Source: REEB481 sp964586595
Lineage (GTDB): Bacteria > Bacteroidota > Bacteroidia > NS11-12g > UBA955
Direction: 5' to 3'
DNA length: 64,000 nucleotides
Assembly: GCA_964586595.1 (NCBI GenBank)
Contig: CAZPHB010000009.1
Location: 41,634 to 105,633, forward strand
Shown: positions 15,764 to 24,687 of the stretch, piece by piece
Layout: the number at the start of each line of letters is the position of its first letter
Position numbering within the stretch: the first letter of the stretch is position 1
Position numbers and translations under genes: made by a program
The notes under the pieces: generated by a model
What the model was told of the DNA's origin: nothing
The model's input: only the letters and a program-made list of their open reading frames with translations
The model's database searches: none

Positions 15764-17434
15764 ATGAAGGAATGGGCTTCAAGTACCGACTCAATTTTGC
15801 GCTTTACAGGGCGCATGATGCTGCTGGCCGCGCTGTTGTTCTTCACCGAATCGTTGCCGGCTCAGGGTGTGCTGTATAAAGTGAACGGAGTGTATGGCGG
15901 TGGAAATGCGCTGCTGGTTCAGGCCGATACCATCGCTTTTGTGGGAAGCTTTGCCCAGGGCAAGAAGCTGTTTCCCGGGGCACGTATCGAACAGCGGAAA
16001 AACACATGGATTTATCCTGGGTTTATGGATGCACATGCGCATTTTTATTACTACGGACTCGGCCTTACCGAATGCGACCTGCGGGGAACGGAAAGCTTTC
16101 GTGAAGTTTGCGACCGCGTGGCCTTTTATGCCAGATTGAACCCCGAAGGATGGATTATTGGTCGAGGCTGGGATCAAAACGATTGGTTGGATAAGGAATT
16201 CCCCGACAGGTCCATGCTCGATTCGATGTTCCCGAGCCGTCCGGTGGTGCTGAAACGTGTAGATGGTCATGCACTGCTGATCAACGATGCCGCCCGAAAC
16301 GCCGCTGATTTTGATCCGGATGTTCCAATCGAAGGAGGCGAGGTGTTGAAGCACAAGGGACGTTATACCGGTGTATTGATTGACCAAGCCTGTTCGGTTG
16401 TTTCCGATGCTGTTCCGGCACCTTCCCGACAGCGGCAAATTCTGGCACTGGAACTCGCCGCAGGGATGGTGCTTGAGCAGGGTGTTACGGCTTTATCGGA
16501 TGCGGGTTTGCCCTATGATGTGATTTTTTTGATCGATTCCTTGCAGCGTGCCGGTCGCCTGCCCATCCGTATTGATGCCATGATGGCACCCGAGGAAGCT
16601 AATTTCAGGCACTTTCAGCAAGGCGGATTTTCAAGCCCATGGCTGGCCAGCGGATCGGTGAAGTATTACCTGGATGGCGCTTTGGGCTCTCGTGGCGCTT
16701 GTATGAAGGACGATTATTGCGACCGCCGCAACCATCGTGGATTGTTGTTGGTTCGCCCTGATTCGTTTGCCATGGCTTGTCAACGGGCCGCGTCCATGGG
16801 GCTGCGTATTTGTGTACACGCCATTGGTGATTCGGCCAACAAACTGGCGCTGCACAACATGTCGAAATACATGCCTTCCGGTGCGCGTTGGCGCGTAGAA
16901 CATGCTCAGGTTGTGGACCCGCACGACATGCACCTGTTTCATCAAACCGGCATCATTCCTTCGGTGCAGCCAACACATGCTACCAGCGATGCGCCATGGG
17001 CTGAAGACCGTTTGTGCGCCCACCGCATGCACGGTGCTTACGCCTACCGCACCTTGCTCCAAAAAGCAGGAACCATCGCTCTGGGCACTGATTTCCCCGT
17101 TGAACAGGTGAATCCGCTGGCAACCTATCTGGCGGCGGTTTTCAGAAACAGCGCTGATGGACGTGTGCAGCATTTTCGCAGGGAAGAGGCACTGAGCCCG
17201 GATGATTGCATCAAAGGCATGACCGAATGGGCCTGGCAGGCTTCGGATTTAAAGGTGCGTGGGGGAAAGATTGCGCCCGGATATCAGGCCGATTTGGTGT
17301 TCCTGAACCGCAATCTGGTTCAATTGAAAGAACACGAAGTGTTGCAAACCAAAGTGCTTGATGCCATGACCGCAGGAGTCATCCGTACAATACACCTGGA
17401 AGAGGTTAAAGCTCCATCAAAGCAGTTCCGCTGA
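15764..17434 (+). CDS. Exported amidohydrolase (YtcJ-like)
   Basis: A metal-dependent hydrolase of the amidohydrolase-3 group. Metal and catalytic motifs are complete: GFMDAHAHFYYYG (HxH), VKYYLDGALGSRGA (the bridging lysine), VHAIGDSANK, WRVEHAQ and LGTDFPVE (the aspartate). A hydrophobic segment MMLLAALLFFTESLPAQ is a signal peptide, so it acts outside the cytoplasm. The start may be ATG 15764 (556 residues, 17-residue n-region) or ATG 15815 (539 residues). A GAAATTTG near-match to the -7 element 8 nt before 15764 favours the former. Substrate is unknown; amide, ester or N-acyl substrates are possible. Its 3' end overlaps the convergent pdeM by 29 nt. Confidence 0.9.
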   Translation: MKEWASSTDSILRFTGRMMLLAALLFFTESLPAQGVLYKVNGVYGGGNALLVQADTIAFVGSFAQGKKLFPGARIEQRKNTWIYPGFMDAHAHFYYYGLGLTECDLRGTESFREVCDRVAFYARLNPEGWIIGRGWDQNDWLDKEFPDRSMLDSMFPSRPVVLKRVDGHALLINDAARNAADFDPDVPIEGGEVLKHKGRYTGVLIDQACSVVSDAVPAPSRQRQILALELAAGMVLEQGVTALSDAGLPYDVIFLIDSLQRAGRLPIRIDAMMAPEEANFRHFQQGGFSSPWLASGSVKYYLDGALGSRGACMKDDYCDRRNHRGLLLVRPDSFAMACQRAASMGLRICVHAIGDSANKLALHNMSKYMPSGARWRVEHAQVVDPHDMHLFHQTGIIPSVQPTHATSDAPWAEDRLCAHRMHGAYAYRTLLQKAGTIALGTDFPVEQVNPLATYLAAVFRNSADGRVQHFRREEALSPDDCIKGMTEWAWQASDLKVRGGKIAPGYQADLVFLNRNLVQLKEHEVLQTKVLDAMTAGVIRTIHLEEVKAPSKQFR

Positions 17435-18053
17435 TGCCAATGACCCGTTCCCGTTCATCTTGTTTGATGCAGGGATGTAAACCGGTAAGTGTGCCAAAGG
17501 CAGGCAGGATCAGCAGGTTTTGCCGAAGGTAAAAGCAGGGGAGTATCATCCTGTCGCGCGCTTTACTGCGCAAAGCATAACCCGGATGCACGTGGCCACA
17601 GATGCCGGGAATATGCGCAGTTTGCTCGGGCCATGGCGGATGGTGAAACAAGCACAGGCCATCCATGTTGGTTCCCTCAGCCATGCATGTTAAACCTGCT
17701 TCGAGGTAGTGTTTTTCCTCGAGGATGTCGTGGTTGCCCGGTACCAAAATCCAATGTACTTGGGGATAGGATTTAAAAAACGATGCAGCTTCCTTCCAGG
17801 ATTGGTTGTATGAACTGTGGAACAGGTCGCCCAAAAACACCACCTGTTGCGGTTCAAAATGTGTGAGCAGCAGCTGCAGGTTGTGGTAATCTCGTTGATG
17901 CGCCATTTGCGGCAGGGGCAAGGCATGCTTTCGGAAATGCGCGGCTTTGCCCAAATGCAGGTCGGCAAGGAACAAAGTTTTTGTAGCAGGCCGGAATACG
18001 CATTTCATTCCCGACAGCAACAATTGCTGACCGCCGAATTCCAAATCCATCAT
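17406..18053 (-). CDS. pdeM: PdeM-type metallophosphoesterase (ligase-associated nuclease)
   Basis: 215 residues with the full calcineurin-like metal site: LFLADLHLGKAAHFRK (DxH), VVFLGDLFHSSYN (GD), LVPGNHD (GNH) and ICGHVHPGY (GHxH). These spacings and the LHLGK, LFHS and HPGY motifs match the 'ligase-associated DNA damage response endonuclease PdeM'. In most genomes pdeM sits with a DNA ligase, an exonuclease and an Lhr-like helicase; none is present here, so it is an orphan. A longer frame to 18323 is just open reading through the divergent mscS gene. ATG 18053 or ATG 18065 are both plausible starts. Confidence 0.88.
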   Translation of the reverse strand: MMDLEFGGQQLLLSGMKCVFRPATKTLFLADLHLGKAAHFRKHALPLPQMAHQRDYHNLQLLLTHFEPQQVVFLGDLFHSSYNQSWKEAASFFKSYPQVHWILVPGNHDILEEKHYLEAGLTCMAEGTNMDGLCLFHHPPWPEQTAHIPGICGHVHPGYALRSKARDRMILPCFYLRQNLLILPAFGTLTGLHPCIKQDERERVIGISGTALMEL

Positions 18054-18092
18054 CCCGCCCAACATCGGCGCAAATTTGCAGCAGCTTGCCTG

Positions 18093-18100
18093 TAATTTTG
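18093..18100 (+). promoter_or_regulatory. Putative -7 promoter element TAATTTTG for mscS
   Basis: Exact TAnnTTTG match ending only 4 nt before the mscS ATG at 18105. If used, the transcript would start at or next to the start codon, making this a leaderless-mRNA candidate. No -33 box at normal spacing is obvious. Confidence 0.45.
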
Positions 18101-18104
18101 CATC

Positions 18105-18866
18105 ATGGGTGCAGCACAGTTTCATATTCCGCAGCGGGCCATAGAATTTGGGGTCCTTCTGGCTACACTGCTGCTCATTCTGTTGGCCCGAAGAACGGTA
18201 CTTCACCTTTATTACCGGCGCAAAGGGAACAAGAACAGAGACAATTTTGTGGTTACCATCAACCAGCTCAGCCTGATCATTGCAGGCTTGCTCTTGTTCT
18301 TCGGCATCCTGAAGCTCATGCACATCAGCATCCGGGAGTTTTTTACGTCACTGACCATTTTTGCAGCGGCCCTTGCCTTGATTTTCAAGGATTACGTAAG
18401 CAATGCATTGAACGGAATGATCCTGATGTTCAGTGATACCTACAGCATTGGCGACTGGGTGCGCATTGGTCAGCATAAAGGGAAAATCCAGAACATCAAC
18501 CTGTTGAATGTTCAATTGCTCGATGACGATGATGATTTGGTCATCATTCCCAACAACCTGGTATTGCAGGTAAGCACGGTGAACTACAGCAAAAATCCGG
18601 GTCGATTTGTCAGTTTGGAATTTGAGCTGGACAGCAGGCAAATCATGCCTCTGGATCAATTGGAGCAGAGGCTGCTTCAGGCCATCAGCGGGGAGCCTTT
18701 GATTAAAGAGGGAAGCACGCAACTGCGTGCGGAAGAGTTTTCCAAAGGGCATATGCTGTTGCGTTTCAGGTTTGAAATGTTGCAATACGACAAGGTTGCC
18801 GAGCGGAAAATCAAGCAACTCCTATGGTTGCGGATCAGCGAATGCACCTCCCGAAATGAATTCTAA
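18105..18866 (+). CDS. Small-conductance mechanosensitive channel (MscS family)
   Basis: A 253-residue inner-membrane channel that opens on hypo-osmotic shock. Three helices: AIEFGVLLATLLLILLA (TM1), LSLIIAGLLLFFGILKLM (TM2) and the pore helix SLTIFAAALALIFKDYVSN (TM3), with alanine-rich packing as in MscS. After it comes the beta domain with the signature FSDTYSIGDWVRIGQHKGKI and the LVIIPNNLVL motif. The C-terminal alpha-beta domain is shorter than in E. coli MscS and there is no extra N-terminal domain. Divergent from pdeM. Confidence 0.94.
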   Translation: MGAAQFHIPQRAIEFGVLLATLLLILLARRTVLHLYYRRKGNKNRDNFVVTINQLSLIIAGLLLFFGILKLMHISIREFFTSLTIFAAALALIFKDYVSNALNGMILMFSDTYSIGDWVRIGQHKGKIQNINLLNVQLLDDDDDLVIIPNNLVLQVSTVNYSKNPGRFVSLEFELDSRQIMPLDQLEQRLLQAISGEPLIKEGSTQLRAEEFSKGHMLLRFRFEMLQYDKVAERKIKQLLWLRISECTSRNEF

Positions 18867-18874
18867 AAAAACAC

Positions 18875-18906
18875 TTGACAACCCAAGGGTGAAGTCAATA
18901 TTTTTG
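18875..18906 (+). promoter_or_regulatory. Promoter: TTG-n21-TATTTTTG
   Basis: -33-like TTG at 18875-18877, a 21-nt spacer and an exact -7 element at 18899-18906. The ATG of the following acidic-tail protein is 25 nt further on. One of the best complete Bacteroidota-type promoters in the window. Confidence 0.6.
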
Positions 18907-18931
18907 ACAGCAACAATAGGCAAGGCACTGC

Positions 18932-19270
18932 ATGTCGAAACAGGAAAAGAAAAGGATGGTGATTGATTACAAGAATCTCACAGATGGGATGCTTGCACTG
19001 CTGGATGAACAATATCCAACAGGTTTCAACGGCCATTACACAAAGTTCCCGAATTCTAAAGGTGAAATCATCTCTGCCGTGCGTCTGGAAACTGATGACA
19101 CCATCTATCTGGTGAAAATCAGTGCTCAGATGAAACAAATCCTTACGGAAGCGGAGATGGATGAGATGATTAAACCCAATGAGAAGGACTTAGAGGAGGA
19201 AGAAAGTGAATCCGAGGAGGAGGAAGAATCAGGTTCCGGCGGGCGCAATGCCGATGCTGAAGAAGAGTAA
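18932..19270 (+). CDS. Small protein with acidic tail, unknown function
   Basis: 112 residues. I do not recognise a named family, though it looks like a conserved Bacteroidota protein. The first ~80 residues are a compact mixed alpha/beta sequence (MVIDYKNLTDGMLALLDEQ, then FNGHYTKFPNSKGEIISAV and DTIYLVKISAQMKQIL), with no signal peptide, so cytoplasmic. From about residue 85 it becomes a disordered acidic tail of glutamate and serine runs. Acidic tails of this sort occur in nucleic-acid-mimicking or chaperone-like proteins, but that is speculation. Has its own promoter and is followed 33 nt later by apaG. Confidence 0.7.
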   Translation: MSKQEKKRMVIDYKNLTDGMLALLDEQYPTGFNGHYTKFPNSKGEIISAVRLETDDTIYLVKISAQMKQILTEAEMDEMIKPNEKDLEEEESESEEEEESGSGGRNADAEEE

Positions 19271-19303
19271 ATTCTGAAAACCCTTATCGATTGCGTTTGT
19301 TAG

Positions 19304-19696
19304 ATGAGGGTGGATTTTGCCCTCACCAGGGACATATCGGTAGCTGTTCGGGTTATTTACCGGGAACTGGAAAGTACGCCTTTCGCAGATCAGTACATCT
19401 GGGCGTATGAGGTAACCATTGAAAACCGCAGTTCCGACACGGTGCAATTGCTTAGCCGCAAATGGGAAATACGCGAATGGAACGGCCATACACGCATTGT
19501 AATCGGTGATGGCGTTGTAGGCAAGCAACCGGTATTGCATCCTGGCTCATCTTATCAGTACGTGTCGGGTTGCAAGTTGGCATCGGCCTACGGCATCATG
19601 GGTGGATTTTACATCTTTGAAAACAAGGAACAGGCTTCGTGTTTCGAAGTGAAAATCCCCGATTTCCGGCTGGAAGTGCCTTTTCTGTTGAATTAA
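19304..19696 (+). CDS. apaG: ApaG family protein
   Basis: A 130-residue ApaG/DUF525 domain protein (fibronectin-III-like fold). Family motifs are present: YIWAYEVTIENRSSDTVQLL, then RKWEIREWNG, VVGKQPVLHPGSSYQYVSGC and MGGFYIF. In E. coli the gene is linked to ApaH and cobalt/magnesium phenotypes, and the same fold sits in F-box proteins; the biochemical role remains unclear. A TGCGTTTG near-match to the -7 element lies a few bases before the ATG. Its stop abuts the stop of the convergent zinc-ribbon gene with no base between them. Confidence 0.93.
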   Translation: MRVDFALTRDISVAVRVIYRELESTPFADQYIWAYEVTIENRSSDTVQLLSRKWEIREWNGHTRIVIGDGVVGKQPVLHPGSSYQYVSGCKLASAYGIMGGFYIFENKEQASCFEVKIPDFRLEVPFLLN

Positions 19697-20074
19697 TTAC
19701 GACACATTACCTCCCGGGGTTTTGCCGTTGATGGCCACAACATCGGCGTTGGAAATGGTATATCTGTACTCGTAGCAATAATATACCTGCTTGTCTGCTA
19801 CAATACTTTCAATACGGGTATGGTAGGCAAAATCAAACCCGTTGGCCTGCAGTTCGCCGCGTTCAATGGAGGTCTGCCCTTCCCGGTACAGGCGGTCCAA
19901 AATCCGGCGGTTGCGCCTCAGGATGTTGTTTACATTCCGTACGTAGTTATTGGCATCGCAGTTTTGCCGATTGTGAAACTGATTGCGGCAGCCATCATCA
20001 CAAAACAACTTATCAGAACGGCCGTGAAAGGAGCGGCCACATTCCTTGCAAAGGCGTTTGAAAACAGGTTCCAT
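19697..20074 (-). CDS. Small zinc-ribbon protein, unknown function
   Basis: 125 residues. The N-terminus carries a C-x2-C ... C-x3-C zinc finger (LCKECGRSF then LFCDDGCRNQFHN), the pattern of DUF2116-like treble-clef or ribbon proteins. A basic helical region follows (NNILRRNRRILDRLYREGQ), then a short strand-rich C-terminus. No signal peptide. The finger plus arginine-rich helix suggests nucleic-acid or ribosome binding, but no specific role is visible. A TACTTTTT near-match to the -7 element abuts the ATG on the minus strand. Confidence 0.75.
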   Translation of the reverse strand: MEPVFKRLCKECGRSFHGRSDKLFCDDGCRNQFHNRQNCDANNYVRNVNNILRRNRRILDRLYREGQTSIERGELQANGFDFAYHTRIESIVADKQVYYCYEYRYTISNADVVAINGKTPGGNVS

Positions 20075-20124
20075 AAAAAGTACAACATCATAAAGTAAAA
20101 ATGAACAAATGAACGATGCACAAT

Positions 20125-20164
20125 AATAACAAAGCCCTTCAGATTTCCAAAGGGCTTTGTTATT
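20125..20164. terminator. Strong bidirectional hairpin terminator
   Basis: A perfect 15-bp inverted repeat, AATAACAAAGCCCTT (20125-20139) and its complement (20150-20164), with a 10-nt loop. It lies downstream of the giant barrel/coiled-coil gene (minus strand). The A/T-rich outer stem supplies short U-runs in both directions. Confidence 0.75.
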
Positions 20165-20185
20165 GGTTCAATGGTGCGGACGGGT

Positions 20186-23100
20186 TTAGCCGCCAATTCC
20201 GTTCATGGCCGGGCGTGTGGGCGTTGTGCGCTGCTCCGCAGGTGGATTGTTTCCAGGCTGCGCAGGGCGGTTTTGCTCCTGAGTGTTGTTTCCTGCCGGG
20301 CGTGATTGGTTGTTGGCAGGAGCCGGATTAGCCGCAGGCTGACGCACGGTTGTGGCGGGTTGTGCCGGGCGTGATTGGTTGTTGGCAGGAGCCGGATTAG
20401 CCGCAGGCTGACGCACGNNNNNNNNNNNNNNNNNNNNNNNNNNNNNNNNNNNNNNNNNNNNNNNNNNNNNNNNNNNNNNNNNNNNNNNNNNNNNNNNNNN
20501 NNNNNNNNNNNNNNNNNGTTGTGGCGGGTTGTGCCGGGCGTGATTGGTTGTTGGCAGGAGCCGGATTAGCGGCAGGTTGACGCACGGTTGTGGCAGGTTG
20601 TGCCGGAGTATTTGTGCTGCTGCGTGCCGCTTCTGTGCCAATCCTTCTCAGAAATTCTTCAGCCTGACCCATACGCTGACCTGAGGGTGCCTGTGGTCTT
20701 TGCATTCCCTGTCCGTTGCCTCCTCCATTCTGGCTTCCCTGACAAGCTTCTAATTGTGATTCAAGTGTTGAAATCCGAGCCTTCAGCGTATTTACTTGTG
20801 ATTCCAGCTCGCGGGCCTTGTCACGGTTGTTGTTGTTCTGTATCCGCAAGGCATCATATTCCTGCTTCAACAAAGACAATTGCTCTTGCGCATTGTTGTT
20901 GTCCGCTGCCTTAATCTTGGCCTCCAACTCGCTGTTGGCTTGTTTCAAACGGGAATTTTCGCCCTCCAGCTGTGTAATTCTGGTGCTGAGTTCCGAATTC
21001 TTTTGCTTCAGTTGTACAATTTCCGCTTCCAGCTTTGAAGCCGATTCGCCGTCGCAGTTCTTCAACTTGTTCTCCAAATCGGCAATCTGCGTTTTCAGTT
21101 TGCTGTTCTCGGCCATCGCAAATTGATATTCTGCCTTGATGGCTTTGTTTTGATTTTCCAGCTCGGCATTCTTCTGTTTCAGTGCAGCCAGCTGGTCAGT
21201 GCAATCCTGTGTTGCGGCAACCTTCTGCTCCAGTTCAGAAACCTTAGCCTTCAGGGTGCTGTTGTCTGATTTCAACTTGTTGATTTCTGCGGTGAGCGTA
21301 GAGGAAGCGTCGCTGGATTTGCACTTCTGAAGCTCGGCTTCGAGGACGGCAATTTTGTTCACCTGGTCGCTATTGTCCTTTTTTAGCTTGTTGATTTCCG
21401 CGGTGAGCGTAGATGCAGCGTCGCTGGATTTGCACTTCTGCAGTTCGGCTTCGAGGACTGCAATTTTGTTGACCTGGTCGCTGTTGTCCTTTTTCAGCTT
21501 GTTGATTTCCGCGGTGAGCGTAGATGCAGCGTCGTTGGATTTGCACTTTTGCAGTTCGGCTTCCAGCACTGCGATTTTGTTCACCTGGTCGCTGTTGTCC
21601 TTTTTCAGCTTGTTGATTTCCGCGGTGAGCGTGGAAGAAGCATCGCTGGATTTACACTTCTGAAGCTCGGCTTCGAGGACTGCAATTTTGTTCACCTGGT
21701 CGCTGTTGTCCTTTTTCAGCTTGTTGATTTCCGCGGTGAGCGTGGAAGAAGCATCGCTGGATTTACACTTCTGAAGCTCGGCTTCGAGGACTGCAATTTT
21801 GTTCACCTGGTCGCTGTTGTCCTTTTTCAGCTTGTTGATTTCCGCGGCAAGCGTGGAAGAAACACCTTTCTCTTTGGAAAGTTCAGCTTCAAGCACTGCT
21901 ACACGGCTTTTGCAGTCGTCACTTTCCTTCTTTAAACGGTTGACTTCGGCGGTAATGGCAGATGACGCACCCTCGTTTTTACACTTCTGCAATTCGGCTT
22001 CAAGAATGCTGAGTTTGTTCTGCTGGTCTGCCAGTTGTTTTTTCAGACTGTTCACTTCAGCGGTTATTGTTGCATTCGCTGCTTTTTCTTTATTAAGTGC
22101 ATCTTCCAACTGTGCATTTCTGGCACGCAGCAGGTCGTTGTCTGATTTCAGTTTGTTGATGTCAGCGGTAATGGTGCTGCTGCCACCGCTTCCGGCTTTG
22201 CACTGTGCCAGTTCACCTTCCAGCGTGCTTACACGTGCTTTAAGTGTGGCGATTTCATTTTTCAGGTTGTCATTTTCGGTTCTTGTTTTCACCACTTCTG
22301 CAGAAACAGTGCTTCCGGCTTTGCATTGCGCCAGCTGACTTTCAAGGCTGGAAACCTTACCTTTCAGGGTGTTTACCTCGGCGGTAAGCACGGAATTGTT
22401 CTCGCCGCATTTGGTAAGGTCTTGTTGCAGTTTGGTATTGACGGTCTTCAGGTTGTCGTTTTCGGTTTTAAGGCGATTTACTTCGGCGTTAACGGTGCTG
22501 CCTGTTCTGCATTGATTCAGTTGGCTGTTTAGGCTTATTTTATCCTGATTCAACGCATTCACCTGAGCTTGCAAACGAGCGCTGCGGTCTTGTTCCTGCT
22601 GCAGTTTGCCGCTCACAATGGCCAGTTCTTCACAGCAATTTCCGGTGTTTTTGGGCTGTTGGTTTTCTTTGGCGATGACGGCGGCTTCACGGCGTTTCAA
22701 CTCTTCTTCCTTCTTCAGCAACTCCTGTTCTTTCCTTTTAACCTCGGCACTGATGGTGCTGTTGTTTTTGGTTATATATACAGTATCGCGTTTGATTATT
22801 TCAATGCTCACCGTGTCGCGAATGATGATGCTGTCCTTTTGGTTGATGATTACTGAATCAACGGTATTCTCGGTGGAATCTACGACAGTTGTAACTGAAT
22901 CGGTAATGGGCGTAACCAGATCATTTCTGAGGTTTACCCACCAGGGGCAGGGGTTTATTTTGAAGCGGAAGCCTCCGTACAGAGAAGCGCTTGTCATCTT
23001 TCCGCCGGTACTCATTTGGGCCAGTCCGACAAGATTGTCGGTTCCCAAAAGGAAAGGCCCGAGCCGCCCGTACAGGCCGAGCGCAAAACGCTGGTAGTTG

Positions 23101-24443
23101 GCGGTTAGGGAAAGGGGCATGCCCAGTTCCACGTCTTCGCCTTCGTAGCGTGGAATCACCGAGAACTCCGACATGCTGCGCAAACCGGCACCGCTTTTTC
23201 CACGCAGGTTTTGGTTGAGGTTGGCTCCAAGATACCAGCCCGCGCCCATGTGGTAATCGAATTGCACATTCAGGGCCGCCGGTGTAAAGGTGGCAAATGC
23301 ATCCGATTTGGTGATGCCATTGCCCAAACGGTCGGTAAAACCGGTGTCGAGTTGTTCAAAAGTTGAAGCCCCAAAAGGATTATAGCTGTTCACCAAATTC
23401 CGGTTTACACGCCAATATTGCTGGTTCACTTCAGCAGTGCGCGCGCTGCCGTTGAAATAGGCAATCACGCCCACGTCGCGAAGTGAGGCGCCAAGCCTCA
23501 GTCGGTAGTTGCGGTCATTTTCGTACCAGCAGTCTGTTCTGTGCCGTGTGCGCAGGCTGGCTTTTTCGGGACGGTATTCATAAACAAATCCATAATCAAA
23601 ACCGAAACCCACGCCATTGACTTCACTGAACCAAATTCCCAAGGGGTTATTCAAAGCATCCAGAACGGCTTGTGTTCCGGAGTGTGCGGTGCGGAAGGAC
23701 GCCTTTTTGATAAAGATACTGTCGCGTCCTTCAAAACTGTAATCCAGGTTGGTGCCTCCTGCGTAAGCTGCGCCAAAACCCAGCAAAAATCTTCCCGTGA
23801 ATCCCCGTTTCCAGAAGTGTTCCGTATTGCGGCCACGGGTGCCTCCAAAGGTGAAGTTGAATTCCTGATAGTTGTCGGTATTGATGGAAAAGGCACCGTT
23901 CCGATAATTGTCGTTTTTACTTAATCCATTGCCCGGGAAGCGCCCTGGGGCCGTTTGGATCCCGAGGCGACCAATTTGCGCCAGAGGTTCCTGAATGCCG
24001 GTGATGCTGATGCCTTGCACCGTGCGCGTGCTGAAGCCAAAGGCATGCGAGTTATTCACCCGAAAGGCAAAAGACAAACCCTGATTCGTGCTGATGTAGT
24101 TGAAGAATTTCTCGTTTTGATTGCCAAATGGTTCCAGCCAGTTGTTGTTCCAGGCTACCCGCCCAAACCTGTTTTGCTGATTTGTCGGAATATTGCCGGC
24201 GGTCCACTTCCACAAGCTGAATGGCGCTGCATAGCGCAAGTGGTTGTTGTTGAATGCTGCACCGTAGCTCCACCAGTGGATGTACAAACGGTTTCTATCC
24301 GGATAAACCTGCGCCGGATTTTGCAGCATCGCCTGTGTGGTGTTGTAGTTTCCTTGCACGTTTCCAAGGAATTGCTGTCCGAACAGCTTTTGGCTACCCA
24401 TCATCACGATGGTCAGCAAAACGGGAGTAATAAGTTTTTTCAT
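20186..24443 (-). CDS. Giant exported barrel plus repetitive coiled-coil protein, interrupted by an assembly gap
   Basis: Visible sequence gives 1,385 residues plus an unknown number in the gap. Order: signal peptide (MKKLITPVLLTIVMMGSQKLFGQ); residues ~25-530, a strand-rich domain whose start (QGNYNTTQAMLQNPAQVYPDRNRLYIHW) resembles DUF5723-type outer-membrane barrels; a serine/threonine linker; residues ~575-1250, almost continuous coiled coil from ~37-residue units, five near-identical (870-1055); then a Gly/Gln and Pro/Ala/Asn-rich tail with 23-residue repeats, ending PTRPAMNGIGG. Total bases outside the N-run are divisible by three and the flanks join in frame at a repeat boundary, so I read one intact gene, not two. 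An envelope-spanning tether or scaffold is plausible; function unknown. I see no T9SS sorting domain. Confidence 0.85.
20349..20586. repeat. 69-bp tandem repeats (23-residue Pro-rich units) flanking the gap
   Basis: One full 69-bp copy occupies 20349-20417, up to the gap, and another starts immediately after it at 20518-20586; partial copies lie outside both. The unit encodes VRQPAANPAPANNQSRPAQP plus ATT. The two copies differ by only a few bases. Confidence 0.9.
20418..20517. other. Assembly gap of exactly 100 N
   Basis: A placeholder of unknown true length. The left flank ends and the right flank begins exactly at a 69-bp repeat boundary, so the missing DNA is probably a whole number of repeat units. 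Confidence 0.98.
21280..21834. repeat. Five 111-bp tandem repeats (37-residue coiled-coil units)
   Basis: Unit starts at 21280, 21391, 21502, 21613 and 21724, each exactly 111 bp and nearly identical. On the minus strand they encode KLKKDNSDQVNKIAVLEAEL then QKCK and a short S/D/A linker. Each unit has one cysteine at the same place. Confidence 0.95.
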
Positions 24444-24687
24444 ACAAGCTCTTTAGGTTTGTCTATAAAAGTGAACACGTTTCGCTGTTTGAATGGATTG
24501 CAAGCAAATCGCCTGAATGGTACTACCTGCCTCAAATCCTTGTAAACACTGCATTTTACGCGTATTCTTTTTTTATATGGCAAATCCTGTGCCTCGGTTT
24601 TATTCTAAGCAGCCGCAAATTATTCAATTCTGTTTTCAATAGGAAAGAAAGGCCGAACAAAATCAAGCCTGTGGTGTTTTTTTTGAT

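Noticed and set aside
17406..18323. 305-residue version of PdeM
   Set aside because: The extra N-terminal residues are the reverse reading of the mscS gene and its promoter; the conserved domain starts at about 18053.
20397..20517. Premature C-terminus of the giant protein beyond the N-run
   Set aside because: It results from forcing a 100-base gap into the reading frame; the true frame continues to the stop at 20186.
21280..21834. Possible CRISPR-like array
   Set aside because: The 111-bp units are contiguous, coding and have no unique spacers.
21355..22338. Long plus-strand open frames of leucine/phenylalanine-rich repeats
   Set aside because: They are the antisense of the 111-bp coiled-coil repeats; their periodicity is that of the real minus-strand gene.
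24444..24687. Possible small gene or RNA in the 244-nt intergenic region
   Set aside because: No frame with a plausible start and length, no convincing hairpin with U-tract, and no promoter element pointing into it; I see nothing to annotate.
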